A stretch of 64,000 nucleotides of DNA, from contig NZ_QLLR01000017.1 in NCBI RefSeq assembly GCF_003259615.1, forward strand, positions 1-64,000. The letters run 5' to 3'. The DNA comes from Pedobacter cryoconitis. Lineage in GTDB: Bacteria > Bacteroidota > Bacteroidia > Sphingobacteriales > Sphingobacteriaceae. Shown here one piece after another: positions 34,212 through 43,846 of this stretch (positions are counted from its first letter, which is position 1; each line of letters begins with the position of its first letter). Both the position numbers and the translations under genes were made by a program. The notes beneath the pieces were generated by a model. That model was not told the origin of the DNA. It did no database searches and saw only the letters and a list, made by a program, of their open reading frames with translations.

Positions 34212-36611
34212 ATGAAGATATCATACAACTGGCTTAAACAATTCATACAAACTGACCTTAATCCACAGGAGCTTTCATTGATTCTGACCAATATCGGCCT
34301 GGAGGTGGAAAGCCTTGAAAAAGTACAACCAGTGGTGGGTGGTCTGGAAGGATTAGTGATTGGCCATGTGCTTACATGCGTTCCACATTCCAATGCAGAC
34401 AAGCTGAGGGTTACTACGGTAAATGTTGGTGCTGCAGAAGCGATACAGGTTGTATGTGGTGCGCCGAATGTTGCTGAAGGACAAAAAGTTGTTGTGGCTA
34501 CGGTAGGGACGACTGTTTATCCGAATGAAGGTGAACCTTTTAAAATTAATAAATCAAAAATCAGGGGCGAAGTTTCTGAAGGAATGATTTGTGCAGAAGA
34601 TGAAATTGGACTGGGTGGTTCTCATGCTGGTATTATGGTCCTTGCAGAAGACGCATTGATCGGCCAGTCAGCTAAAGACTATTTCAAAATGGAAGATGAT
34701 TATCTTTTTGAAATTGGGTTAACGCCAAACAGAGCTGATGCAGCTTCACATTTAGGGGTAGCCAGAGATTTAGCGGCCTACCTGAGAATTGATTTGAAAA
34801 TGCCGGCTATTGATTCTTTTAAAACAGCGAATGAAAATTTCACAATCGCAGTTGAAGTTGCTGATCCGGTTGCCTGCCCGAGATACACGAGTGTTTCGAT
34901 CAGCGGGGTAACGGTTAAAACTTCTCCGGACTGGTTACAGGATAAGTTAAAAGTAATCGGCATCCGTCCGATTAATAATATAGTAGACGTTACCAATTAT
35001 GTATTGCATGGTTTAGGTCAGCCGCTTCATGCTTTTGATGCCGATCAGCTGGCAGGAAAAAAGATCATTGTACAAAAGGTAGCTGAAGGAACTTCATTTG
35101 TTACTTTGGATGGGGTAGAGCGTAAGTTATCTGCAGAAGATCTGATGATCTGTGATGCAGAGAAACCAGTGACGATTGCAGGTGTTTACGGTGGTAAGAA
35201 TTCCGGAGTGAGTGCAGAAACTAAAAATATATTTATAGAGAGTGCTTATTTCAATTCGGTATCGGTTCGTAAGACGGCGAAAAGACATACTTTAAAAACA
35301 GATGCTTCTTTCCGTTATGAGCGTGGTACGGATCCGGAAATGACAGTGACAGCTTTAAAGTATGCTGCCTTGTTGATTCAGGAAGTGGCAGGTGGTGAGA
35401 TTTCTTCTGTAGTTTCAGATATATACCCTTCGCCGGTTGCTCCTTTTGATGTTAAGGTTACCTATAAAAATATTACCAGGCTGATAGGTGCAGCTATTCC
35501 GGATGAGGAAATCAAAGCGATTATTACCTCATTAGGGATTACGGTTGCTTCAGAAACAGCTGAAGGTTTATCTTTAAAAGTTCCGAGTTTTAAAGTAGAT
35601 GTTACGCGTGAGTGTGATATTACGGAAGAAGTGTTAAGAATTTACGGGTATAATAATATTGAGATCCCAAGTAAAGTGAATGCTTCACTGACCTTTTCTG
35701 CCAAGCCAGACAGAGAGCAGACACAACATGTGGTTGCAGATATGTTAACGGCTAACGGATACCTGGAAATCTGGTGTAACTCTTTAACTAAAGGTACCTA
35801 TTCTAAGAATACAGAAGAGGTGGTCCAGATTCTGAATCCTTTAAGTTCAGATTTAAATGTGATGCGTCAGAGTTTGCTGATGCCGGCATTGGAAAGTGTT
35901 GCTTATAACCAGAACAGGAAAAATGGTGATGTTAAGTTTTATGAGTTTGGTAAAACTTATCATTTGATCAACGAAAAATACGTAGAACGTCCAAGATTGC
36001 TATTGGTGCTTTCGGGATCGGATGCTACTGAACAGTGGAATCAAAAACCTGCTCCTGTAAGTTTTTATAACTTAAAGGCGGCAGTTGATGCGGTGATCGG
36101 AAGATTGGGGATTACGAATTACCAGACGGAAGAAATCAGTGATGAGAACTTTGCTTTCGGGTTGAAGTATTTCAGAGGCCCGCAGGCAATTGTTACTTTT
36201 GGTGCAGTAACAGCAGCAGATAAAAAGCAGACGGATGTGGATAAGGATGTTTATTATGCAGACTTTGACTGGGCTTTATTGCTGGACATTGTCAGAAAGA
36301 ATAAAATAATCAGCAAAGAGATTCCTAAGTATCCTGCAGTAAGAAGAGATCTTTCTATGCTGGTAGATACGGATGTAACCTTCGAAGCTTTGAAAACAAT
36401 TGCTTTCAAAACGGAGAAGAAGTTATTGAAGAATGTGCAGATATTTGATGTCTATGTTGGTGATAAATTACCTGAAAACAAGAAATCTTATGCACTGAAC
36501 TTTACTTTGCAGGATGATCAGCAGACTTTGACTGACAAGCAAATTGATGCAGTTATGCAAAAGATTATCGCTAACTTAGCCCAAAGTGCGAAAGCAGAGA
36601 TAAGAAAGTAA
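34212..36611 (+). CDS. pheT: Phenylalanine--tRNA ligase beta subunit
   Basis: A 799-residue protein. I use the ATG at 34212 (MKISYNWLKQFIQTDLNPQELSLILTNIGLEVE), the conserved N-terminus; the frame is open upstream to 34128 but that would add an unconserved extension. Domains in order: tRNA-binding OB fold (about 40-155), B3/B4 editing region (RYERGTDPEMTVTALKYA), B5 (about 405-475), the catalytic-like core, and a C-terminal FDX-ACB anticodon-binding domain (PKYPAVRRDLSMLVDTDVTFEAL). The alpha subunit pheS is not in the window. It charges tRNA-Phe. Confidence 0.96.
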   Translation: MKISYNWLKQFIQTDLNPQELSLILTNIGLEVESLEKVQPVVGGLEGLVIGHVLTCVPHSNADKLRVTTVNVGAAEAIQVVCGAPNVAEGQKVVVATVGTTVYPNEGEPFKINKSKIRGEVSEGMICAEDEIGLGGSHAGIMVLAEDALIGQSAKDYFKMEDDYLFEIGLTPNRADAASHLGVARDLAAYLRIDLKMPAIDSFKTANENFTIAVEVADPVACPRYTSVSISGVTVKTSPDWLQDKLKVIGIRPINNIVDVTNYVLHGLGQPLHAFDADQLAGKKIIVQKVAEGTSFVTLDGVERKLSAEDLMICDAEKPVTIAGVYGGKNSGVSAETKNIFIESAYFNSVSVRKTAKRHTLKTDASFRYERGTDPEMTVTALKYAALLIQEVAGGEISSVVSDIYPSPVAPFDVKVTYKNITRLIGAAIPDEEIKAIITSLGITVASETAEGLSLKVPSFKVDVTRECDITEEVLRIYGYNNIEIPSKVNASLTFSAKPDREQTQHVVADMLTANGYLEIWCNSLTKGTYSKNTEEVVQILNPLSSDLNVMRQSLLMPALESVAYNQNRKNGDVKFYEFGKTYHLINEKYVERPRLLLVLSGSDATEQWNQKPAPVSFYNLKAAVDAVIGRLGITNYQTEEISDENFAFGLKYFRGPQAIVTFGAVTAADKKQTDVDKDVYYADFDWALLLDIVRKNKIISKEIPKYPAVRRDLSMLVDTDVTFEALKTIAFKTEKKLLKNVQIFDVYVGDKLPENKKSYALNFTLQDDQQTLTDKQIDAVMQKIIANLAQSAKAEIRK

Positions 36612-36665
36612 TTTTATTTGTTACTTTTAGGAATAATATAAATACTATCAATTTTTAAATAAAAG

Positions 36666-36956
36666 ATGTCTTCGGTTGCAGAACAATTAGATTCAGTATT
36701 ACATAAAGCGGCCCGGCTTATCGAGCTTTGTAATGCATTACAAGAGGAAAACGAGTTGTTAAAGCAGGAAAATTCATCTGTTAAGTTAGCCTTGAATGCG
36801 GCAAAAATTAAGAACTCAGATTTGGATGAGAAGATGAGGGTGCTTAAATTGGCGAAGAGTATTGAAGGAACAAGCGAAAAGACACTTGATATTAAGCAAA
36901 AAATTAACGATTTTGTGCGTGAAATCGATAAATGTGTAGTGTTGCTTAAAAAATAG
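36666..36956 (+). CDS. Short coiled-coil protein upstream of zapA (ZapB-like)
   Basis: A 96-residue protein, almost entirely helical with heptad-like Leu spacing: LDSVLHKAARLIELCNALQEENELLKQENSSVKLALNAAKIKNSDLDEKMRVLKLAK. No signal peptide. Placed 31 bp upstream of zapA, a position in which Bacteroidota commonly carry a small coiled-coil protein. A division role like ZapB is inferred from this context and is not proven. Confidence 0.75.
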   Translation: MSSVAEQLDSVLHKAARLIELCNALQEENELLKQENSSVKLALNAAKIKNSDLDEKMRVLKLAKSIEGTSEKTLDIKQKINDFVREIDKCVVLLKK

Positions 36957-36987
36957 GGATTACACGAAATTGAAACAAAGCTAAGAA

Positions 36988-37278
36988 ATGGGAGAAATCT
37001 CGATAAAAATAACTATCTCGGACCGCATTTACCCTTTAAAGGTGAATATGGAGGAGGAAGAAATTGTAAGGCGGGCAGCCAAAATTATTAATGAGCGTAT
37101 AAAGGACTATCAGGAAAATTATGCGGTCAGAGATAAACAGGATTTGCTATCTATGGCAGTATTGCATTATGCAACAGCTGTGCTAAGGGTAGAAAATAAA
37201 GTGCAGGATCAAGATACTGCAGTAGCTGAAAAAGTTGAGGAATTAGATAGTTTACTGAACGATTTTTTTACCAAATAG
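36988..37278 (+). CDS. zapA: Cell division protein ZapA
   Basis: A 96-residue Z-ring-associated protein. Features: N-terminal beta region ISIKITISDRIYPLKVNMEEEEIVRRAAKIINERIKDYQENY, then a C-terminal coiled coil (LSMAVLHYATAVLRVENKVQDQD). It promotes FtsZ bundling in the cytoplasm. Immediately followed by a 6S RNA candidate, the same relation that zapA has to ssrS in E. coli. Confidence 0.92.
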   Translation: MGEISIKITISDRIYPLKVNMEEEEIVRRAAKIINERIKDYQENYAVRDKQDLLSMAVLHYATAVLRVENKVQDQDTAVAEKVEELDSLLNDFFTK

Positions 37279-37316
37279 AATCGGTCCGTAATTTCAAAAG
37301 CGTATAAAAAAGATTT

Positions 37317-37453
37317 AACCGTTGTTGAATTTTTTGTTTCATGTTTCGTAATCTTTAAATACAGGCGGGTGGCTGGGATCAGTTGCTGTTAATCATGGCA
37401 TGTATTTAGAGTAGTAGCGCAGGAAACTTAAAATTGAACAGCGGTTTTTTTTT
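37317..37453 (+). ncRNA. ssrS: 6S RNA (SsrS), candidate
   Basis: This gene-free segment folds as an extended hairpin with a central bubble, the 6S architecture. The closing stem pairs 37317-37333 with 37430-37446 (16 of 17 pairs), continued by 37336-37340 with 37423-37427. A bubble follows with 12 nt on the left (37341-37352) and 11 nt on the right (37412-37422). Then comes an 11-bp apical stem, 37353-37363 with 37401-37411. Nine T follow at 37445-37453. 6S RNA mimics an open promoter and sequesters RNA polymerase in stationary phase. The position after zapA matches ssrS elsewhere. Exact ends are uncertain. Confidence 0.8.
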
Positions 37454-37533
37454 AAGTCAGAATTTTAGAAAGGTAATAAGAGGCTTGCATGAGCATAGGT
37501 TATGTTTATGCACGTTTATATATATAAATTAAA

Positions 37534-39096
37534 ATGGAAATAATAGGAATAATTGGATATGTACTGGCCAGCTTAGTTGTTGGGATACTGGTTGGCAGAT
37601 ATTTGCTGCGCAACCTGTTGAAAAAACAGGAGATTGCTGCACAGTCAAAAGTGAAGAAGATCTTAAAAGAAGCAGAAAGTAATGCAGAGATCTTAAAGAA
37701 AGACAGATTACTGGAAGCGAAAGAGAAGTTTTTACAATTGAAGACTGAGCATGAGCAGGAAGTAAATGCTAAAAATAACCAGGTAAATCAGAGAGAGAAT
37801 GCTATCAAGCAGAAAGAACAATCTGTGAACCAGCGTTTGGAAAACATGAACCGCAAGGAACAGGAGCTGGATAACAGCAAGAAAAACCTGGATAAACAAA
37901 CTGATATTGCGGTTAAAAAACAAGAAGAGGTTGACTTGCTGAAAAATCAGCATGTAAAACAACTGGAAACTATCGCCGGGTTAAGTGCTGAAGAAGCCAA
38001 AAATCAGCTGGTAGAGAACATGAAACAGGAAGCCAGAACCCAGGCCATGATCCAGGTTAAGGATATTGTGGATGAAGCAAGGTTAACTGCTACTAAAGAA
38101 GCTAAAAAAGTTGTAATCCAAACGATACAGCGTACAGCTGTAGAAGCGGCGATTGAAAATACAGTTTCTATTTTTCATATAGAAAGTGATGAAATTAAAG
38201 GTAGGGTAATTGGACGTGAGGGTAGAAATATCCGTGCGCTTGAAGCAGCGACTGGTATTGAGATCATTGTAGATGATACACCTGAAGCTATTATTTTATC
38301 TGGTTTTGACCCGGTAAGAAGAGAGATTGCCCGTTTAGCCTTACACCGCCTGGTAACTGACGGACGTATTCACCCTGCACGTATTGAAGAGGTGGTAGCA
38401 AAAACGAAGAAACAAATTGAAGATGAGATTGTCGAAATCGGTGAACGTACGGTTATTGATTTAGGTATTCACGGATTGCACCCTGAGTTAATCAGGATGG
38501 TGGGACGTATGCGTTACCGTTCTTCTTATGGACAGAATTTGTTACATCACTCTCGTGAGGTGGCTAATTTCTGTGCAACAATGGCGGCAGAATTAGGCTT
38601 AAATGCTAAAATGGCTAAACGTGCAGGATTATTACATGATATAGGTAAAGTACCTGATGATAACCCTGAATTGCCACACGCTATTTTAGGAATGCAGCTT
38701 GCAGAAAAATATAAGGAACATCCTGAAATTTGTAATGCAATCGGAGCTCACCATGATGAAATCGAAATGACTTCTATGATCTCACCGATCGTACAAGCTT
38801 GTGATGCAATTTCTGGTGCACGCCCTGGTGCAAGACGTGAGGTTGTTGAAAGTTATATTAAACGTTTAAAAGAATTAGAAGAGCTGGCTCTTTCTTATCC
38901 TGGTGTAGAGAAAACTTTCGCGATTCAGGCAGGTAGAGAGTTAAGAGTTGTGGTAGAAAGTGAAAGAGTAACTGATCAGCAGGCAGAATTACTGGCAGCA
39001 GATATTTCTAACCGTATTCAAACGGAAATGACTTATCCTGGTCAGATTAAAGTTACTGTAATCAGAGAAACCCGTTCGGTTGCCTTTGCTAAATAA
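37534..39096 (+). CDS. rny: Ribonuclease Y
   Basis: A 520-residue endoribonuclease initiating mRNA decay. N-terminal membrane helix (about 2-24: IIGYVLASLVVGILVGRYLL), a long Lys/Glu/Gln-rich coiled coil (about 30-175), a KH domain with GRVIGREGRNIRALEAATGIEIIVDDTPEAIILSGFD, then an HD domain with HHSREVANF, RAGLLHDIGKV and HHDEIEM. Ends in TVIRETRSVAFAK. It follows the 6S RNA candidate and is terminated by a strong hairpin at 39121-39150. Confidence 0.97.
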   Translation: MEIIGIIGYVLASLVVGILVGRYLLRNLLKKQEIAAQSKVKKILKEAESNAEILKKDRLLEAKEKFLQLKTEHEQEVNAKNNQVNQRENAIKQKEQSVNQRLENMNRKEQELDNSKKNLDKQTDIAVKKQEEVDLLKNQHVKQLETIAGLSAEEAKNQLVENMKQEARTQAMIQVKDIVDEARLTATKEAKKVVIQTIQRTAVEAAIENTVSIFHIESDEIKGRVIGREGRNIRALEAATGIEIIVDDTPEAIILSGFDPVRREIARLALHRLVTDGRIHPARIEEVVAKTKKQIEDEIVEIGERTVIDLGIHGLHPELIRMVGRMRYRSSYGQNLLHHSREVANFCATMAAELGLNAKMAKRAGLLHDIGKVPDDNPELPHAILGMQLAEKYKEHPEICNAIGAHHDEIEMTSMISPIVQACDAISGARPGARREVVESYIKRLKELEELALSYPGVEKTFAIQAGRELRVVVESERVTDQQAELLAADISNRIQTEMTYPGQIKVTVIRETRSVAFAK

Positions 39097-39120
39097 GCAG
39101 CTTAATAAATATTATTACTG

Positions 39121-39150
39121 AAGCGATAGATTATTCTATCGCTTTTTTTT
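39121..39150 (+). terminator. Intrinsic terminator of rny
   Basis: 9-bp stem (AAGCGATAG with CTATCGCTT), 6-nt loop and eight T. It lies 25 bp after the rny stop and 12 bp before the DUF962 gene. Confidence 0.9.
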
Positions 39151-39161
39151 ATTTTTATACA

Positions 39162-39686
39162 ATGAAGAAGCAGAAATCCCCGGTGGGAAAATTGGAGCAT
39201 AAAAAGGAAGTGGATATTCTATTTGATACCTACTCAGAAAGTCATCAGAATCCCAGTAATGAATTGATTCACTGGGTTTGTGTGCCGTTGATTGTATTTA
39301 GCTTATTGGGAATGATCTGGGCTATTCCTTTTCCGCATCTGGCTTTCCTTGGAAAGTATAATGGATTTGTGAACTGGGCTTCTTTCGTTATTGCTTTTTC
39401 AGGATATTATTATTACCGCCTGTCGCCGGTACTTTCTTATCTGATGATCTTATTAATCTTTGCGGCTGCAGCTGTAATTGTACAACTGGAGAAATGGGAA
39501 TTGGCTGGTGGGCCCGCACTTTGGCTGGTTTGTGCAGTAATTTTTGTGCTTTCGTGGATTGGACAATTCATCGGTCATAAAATCGAGGGTAAAAAGCCTT
39601 CATTTTTACAGGATGTTAAATTTCTGTTAATCGGTCCGATCTGGTTATTACACTTTATTTGTTTAAAGGTTGGCTTGAAATATTAG
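39162..39686 (+). CDS. DUF962 / Mpo1-like membrane protein
   Basis: A 174-residue membrane protein with about four hydrophobic helices. The N-terminal FDTYSESHQNPSNELIHWVCVPLIVFSLLGMIW (conserved His-x-x-Pro-x-N-x-x-x-H pattern) and C-terminal QFIGHKIEGKKPSFLQDVKFLLIGPIWLL are typical of DUF962. The yeast relative Mpo1 is a fatty-acid 2-hydroxy dioxygenase. Bacteroidota have sphingolipids, so a hydroxy-fatty-acid role is possible but inferred. Confidence 0.88.
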   Translation: MKKQKSPVGKLEHKKEVDILFDTYSESHQNPSNELIHWVCVPLIVFSLLGMIWAIPFPHLAFLGKYNGFVNWASFVIAFSGYYYYRLSPVLSYLMILLIFAAAAVIVQLEKWELAGGPALWLVCAVIFVLSWIGQFIGHKIEGKKPSFLQDVKFLLIGPIWLLHFICLKVGLKY

Positions 39687-40052
39687 TAACCTGCGATTTA
39701 GCTAAGAGGCCATGTTCATCGCTTCAGCTCAACATCTTAAATAAGTTAAAAAAAATGAAGCCGCTGGGTAATACTCAGCGGCTTTGTTATGCGATATATG
39801 CTGATTTGTGCCGAGTTAACGTAAGCTTAATATTAGGGAAACACTATTTTAAGGCTCCCTGAGCATCCGGGGAAATAATATTAATGCCTTCTAACCTCAT
39901 TTTGATAGCCTTAATAGCTCATTTTACTTGTTTTTTAGCTGTGTTTTAATTTATCTATAATTTGATATTAACTCATGAGCTCATTCATGTAAAATTAATA
40001 TTAAGGTCACATTGCTACCCTAGTTTTACAAAAACAAACAGAAGCAAGAAAA
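39687..40052. other. Intergenic region before the TonB receptor
   Basis: Holds a terminator (39758-39785) and then an AT-rich leader of the TonB-receptor gene. A short overlapping frame at 39659-39862 crosses the terminator and is not called. No clear promoter pair was found. Confidence 0.5.
39758..39785 (+). terminator. Intrinsic terminator after the DUF962 gene
   Basis: About 10-bp stem AAGCCGCTGgG with CtCAGCGGCTT, followed by TTGTT. Located 72 bp downstream of the DUF962 stop. Confidence 0.75.
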
Positions 40053-43000
40053 ATGAAAAAATTTCTATCAATTAATCTCTCCTGCGTGATGCTCACTTTC
40101 CTCCTTTTTATGGGGTTAGGAGTAAATGCTCAGGTAACGACATCAAGCGTTAACGGTAAAATTAAAGATGCAAAGGGACTGACTATTCCCGGAGCCAGTA
40201 TTTTAGTTTTACATGTTCCAACCGGAACTAAATATGGTGCGGTTACCGGATCTGATGGATACTTCCGTATCAATAACTTAAATCCTGGTGGACCTTACAA
40301 AATCACTGTAACTTATGTAGGTTATAATAAACAGGAAAAAGACATTAACAGCCTTGGTTTGGGTACTGACCAGCGTTTGGACTTCACTTTAACAGATGAA
40401 GGTCAGCAGTTGAGTGAAGTAACTGTTAAAGGTAAAAGAGGTGGTGTTAAAGTTGGTGCTGGTACACAGATTGGCGAAGAGCAAATCAAGAACATGCCAA
40501 CTGTAAGCAGAAGTTTAACGGATTTAACCCGTACAACTCCACAAGGCAGCAAAGACAACTCTTTCATGGGAACCAACTTCAGATACAATAACGTAACTAT
40601 TGATGGTGCGATTAATAATGATGCCATTGGTTTCAGTCCTTCATTGGGCGGTCAGAGCGGAAGTTCTGGTATGCCAGGCAGCAGTACAAGAACAAACCCG
40701 GTATCGATTGATGCGATTCAGGATGTTCAGGTTTTATTAGCTCCTTACGATGTTAAGATTGGTAACTTTACTGGTGGTAGTGTGAATGCGGTAACGCGTT
40801 CTGGTACTAATGATGTATCGGGATCTGTTTATGCTTACGGTCGTAATGCGAGTTTAATTGGTAACAATAAAACTGGTGACGGATCAAAAGAGCCTTCGGC
40901 TTTCCATGATTACCAAACTGGTTTCAGATTAGGTTTCCCGATTATCAAAAATAAATTATTCTTCTTTACCAATGAGGAGATTACCCGTCGTCAGGATCCT
41001 GTGATCTTAGGTGCTGGTTCTCCTGATATGAAAGTTCTTACTTTAGATCAGGCTCAGAAAATTTCTGACCTGATGAAAAATAAATATGGTATTGATGTTG
41101 GTTCTTTTGGGAACTATAACATTTATGCCAGATCAAATAAATTCTTCAACCGTGTAGATTGGAACATCAATGATAAAAATCAATTGACTATCCGTAATAA
41201 CACGATTACTTCTGAAGCGACTAACTTAGAGCGTGACCAGTCGAACTTCAGATTCGGTGGTATTGATTATAAACAAACAAATAATCAAAGCTCTACTGTT
41301 GCTGAGTTAAAAAGCAGAATCAATAATGATATGTCCAATAGCTTAGTGGTAGGTTATTCAAATATCCATGATTTCAGAACTCCAACATCTAATGCTGCAA
41401 TACCTCAGATTGAAATTGGTGGTGGAAATGGTGGAACGATTTTCTTAGGAACAGATCGTGAAGCAAGTATCTTCAATATGAAACAAAAGACATTTGAATT
41501 TACTGATAACTTCACTTTAACAAAAGGAAAGCACACATTCACTTTCGGTACACACAATGAGTTATATAATATTACATATGGTTTCGTGAATGCGTGGAAT
41601 GGTCGTATTTCTTATAAAGATGTAGACGGTTTCTTAGCAGGTACTCCAACACGTATTCGTACTAATTATAACTACGCTGATAATACAAGAGATAATATTA
41701 TTGCTAATCCACCTGCACAGTTTAAGTTAAATATGTACAGTGTATATGGTGAAGATCAGTGGCAGGTAACAGATCGTTTCAAACTGACTTATGGTTTGAG
41801 ATTTGATTTGGCTGATATGCCAAACAAACAACCATTGAGCGCAAAAACTACTGGTTCTCCTGTAGATCCTAACTATGGTACTACTTTTACTTATACACAA
41901 CCAAGCCAGATTAAAAACAGTTTCTTTGGACAGGTACAGGTTTCGCCGCGTATTGGATTTAACTTCGACGTATTAGGTGATCAAAGCTTGATCATGCGTG
42001 GGGGTAGTGGTTTATTCACAGGCAGAGTTCCTTTTGCATGGTTAGGTTATGCTTATTATAACAATGGGGTAACTTATGGTGCATATGATAAAAAGAATCC
42101 GGTTGTTGCTCCAGGATCTGATCCTATTAAAGATGCTTTAACTGGAAATGGTGAAGCTGGTTATGTGGCTAAACAACCTGGTGAGAATGTTAATAATGCA
42201 AATGGTGCTACACAAGTCGATCTGATCGATAATAATTTTAAAATGCCTAAGACATGGAGAAGTAGCTTAGCTTTTGATTATAAAACTGAAGATCAGTGGA
42301 AATTTACTGTAGAGGGTATTTACACTAAAGTAATCAATGACCTGAAGTTTCAACAAGTTAATATTGTAGATAATCCTACCTATTTAGTTTACGATACACA
42401 GCATCAACAACCAATTTATAATAGCAATCTTAAGGTCAATCCATTGTATACAAATGCCTACCTGCTTTCTAATACGAGCAAAGGTTACCGTTACAGTGTA
42501 ACCGGACAGATCTCTAAGTCTTTCCCTTTTGGTTTAGATGTAATGGCAGCTTATACCTATGGACAGTCTAAAGATGTGACTAATGGTATTAGAAATTCAA
42601 TGGAATCTAACTGGCAATTAAATCAAGCTTTAAGCCCTAACAATCCTCAGTTAGCTACTTCGAACTTTGATATTCGTAACCGTATCGTTTCTACAGTAAA
42701 TTATAAATTTGCCTGGGATAAGGCGAACAAATATGTATCTAGCTTTTCACTTTTCTATAGTGCACAATCTGGTTCTCCATATTCATATGGATTCCTGAAT
42801 ACTACGATCAACGGGACAGGTCAGAACGTAAGTTTGGCCTATATTCCTAAAGAAGGAGAAACTGTTAACTTCTTTAAAAATATAGCTGGCGGATTAACAG
42901 CAGCACAACAAGCAGCGCAATTCGATAGCTTTATTGATGGCGACAAATATCTAAAAACAAGAAGAGGTAATTTTACGGAAAGAAATGCTGCACGTACGCC

Positions 43001-43319
43001 ATGGAATACTCAGTTAGACTTCCGTTTTGCTCAAGACTTCAAAATTATAGAGAATGGTACACATAAGCATACTTTAACGTTTACTTATGATATTGTTAAC
43101 TTAACTAACTTATTAAACAAAAACTGGGGTGTTCAGTATTTCTCTCCTAACACTTATAACTCTATGGCAAGTGTTGGTTTAAGCCCTACAACAGGTGGAG
43201 CAGGTAGCCCGACAGCTTATCCTACTTATACTTTTGATCAGAAAAATACAAGTAATTATTCAAAAGACTTCTTTGCTTCAAGATTCCAAATGCAATTTGG
43301 TTTGAGATACAGCTTCTAA
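40053..43319 (+). CDS. TonB-dependent receptor, Oar-like, with carboxypeptidase-regulatory domain
   Basis: A 1088-residue outer-membrane protein with signal peptide (about 1-26, MKKFLSINLSCVMLTFLLFMGLGVNAQ). A carboxypeptidase-regulatory-like domain follows (SVNGKIKDAKGLTIPGASILVLHVPTGTKYGAVTGSDGYFRINNLNPGGPYKITVTYVGY). The plug region has LTDLTRTTPQGSKDNSFMGTNFRYNNVTIDGAINNDAIGFSPSLGG, and the C-terminal barrel ends in RFQMQFGLRYSF. It is of the Oar/OmpA-like TonB group rather than SusC, without a susD partner. Ligand unknown. Codon use in the C-terminal half is AT-richer, as its neighbours. A terminator follows. Confidence 0.93.
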   Translation: MKKFLSINLSCVMLTFLLFMGLGVNAQVTTSSVNGKIKDAKGLTIPGASILVLHVPTGTKYGAVTGSDGYFRINNLNPGGPYKITVTYVGYNKQEKDINSLGLGTDQRLDFTLTDEGQQLSEVTVKGKRGGVKVGAGTQIGEEQIKNMPTVSRSLTDLTRTTPQGSKDNSFMGTNFRYNNVTIDGAINNDAIGFSPSLGGQSGSSGMPGSSTRTNPVSIDAIQDVQVLLAPYDVKIGNFTGGSVNAVTRSGTNDVSGSVYAYGRNASLIGNNKTGDGSKEPSAFHDYQTGFRLGFPIIKNKLFFFTNEEITRRQDPVILGAGSPDMKVLTLDQAQKISDLMKNKYGIDVGSFGNYNIYARSNKFFNRVDWNINDKNQLTIRNNTITSEATNLERDQSNFRFGGIDYKQTNNQSSTVAELKSRINNDMSNSLVVGYSNIHDFRTPTSNAAIPQIEIGGGNGGTIFLGTDREASIFNMKQKTFEFTDNFTLTKGKHTFTFGTHNELYNITYGFVNAWNGRISYKDVDGFLAGTPTRIRTNYNYADNTRDNIIANPPAQFKLNMYSVYGEDQWQVTDRFKLTYGLRFDLADMPNKQPLSAKTTGSPVDPNYGTTFTYTQPSQIKNSFFGQVQVSPRIGFNFDVLGDQSLIMRGGSGLFTGRVPFAWLGYAYYNNGVTYGAYDKKNPVVAPGSDPIKDALTGNGEAGYVAKQPGENVNNANGATQVDLIDNNFKMPKTWRSSLAFDYKTEDQWKFTVEGIYTKVINDLKFQQVNIVDNPTYLVYDTQHQQPIYNSNLKVNPLYTNAYLLSNTSKGYRYSVTGQISKSFPFGLDVMAAYTYGQSKDVTNGIRNSMESNWQLNQALSPNNPQLATSNFDIRNRIVSTVNYKFAWDKANKYVSSFSLFYSAQSGSPYSYGFLNTTINGTGQNVSLAYIPKEGETVNFFKNIAGGLTAAQQAAQFDSFIDGDKYLKTRRGNFTERNAARTPWNTQLDFRFAQDFKIIENGTHKHTLTFTYDIVNLTNLLNKNWGVQYFSPNTYNSMASVGLSPTTGGAGSPTAYPTYTFDQKNTSNYSKDFFASRFQMQFGLRYSF

Positions 43320-43353
43320 TGAATGGTTAGCTTCTTATAGAAGGAGCTTTTAT

Positions 43354-43392
43354 AAAACCCCCTTAGTTATTAATTTAGCTAAGGGGTTTTTA
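43354..43392 (+). terminator. Intrinsic terminator of the TonB receptor gene
   Basis: AAAACCCCCTTAG (43354-43366) pairs with CTAAGGGGTTTT (43379-43390) with one bulged C, then T-rich sequence. About 35 bp after the stop codon. Confidence 0.8.
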
Positions 43393-43473
43393 TTTAATAT
43401 GTTATTTAATATTTGATATGTATTTTTATTGATAAACAAATCGTAAGTTATATTGATCTTGAATTATAAAATT

Positions 43474-43830
43474 ATGAACCTTAAAACTCTTGTTCTTATT
43501 GCCCTTGTTTCGTTCTTGTTTATTTTACCATCCAATGCGCAGGTGAAAATAAAAAAGTTCTGTACTTTAACTTATTACAGTCAAGATTTGCACACTCCAC
43601 ATATAGATTATGGACAGAGAAGGAAGTATAGTCCTTTAAAGGATTCTGCCTTTGTTCACAAGATGGAACATGTCGAGTCTTTGTCGAATTTTGTACAGGC
43701 AATGAACTACCTCACCGGGCTGGGTTGGAATTATGAAGGAAATATCCCCACTAACCAATCAGATGGTAATGAAGTTGTAATTTTGTTCAGTCGTGAATTT
43801 AATCCTGCTGAATTGACGGAGGGCCAGTAA
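43474..43830 (+). CDS. Small secreted protein of unknown function
   Basis: I take the ATG at 43474 rather than the upstream TTG at 43453, giving 118 residues that begin with a clean signal peptide (MNLKTLVLIALVSFLFILPSNAQ). The mature part is about 95 residues, rich in Lys and Tyr, with SLSNFVQAMNYLTGLGWNYEGNI and a C-terminal EVVILFSREF. The pattern beta-hydrophobic-helix-beta resembles small DUF4177-like folds, but I do not recognise the family. Likely periplasmic. Confidence 0.75.
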   Translation: MNLKTLVLIALVSFLFILPSNAQVKIKKFCTLTYYSQDLHTPHIDYGQRRKYSPLKDSAFVHKMEHVESLSNFVQAMNYLTGLGWNYEGNIPTNQSDGNEVVILFSREFNPAELTEGQ

Positions 43831-43846
43831 TTAGAGGAAAGAAAGA

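Noticed and set aside
39659..39862. 67-codon plus-strand ORF after the DUF962 gene
   Set aside because: It overlaps the DUF962 gene and crosses the terminator at 39758-39785; no domain.
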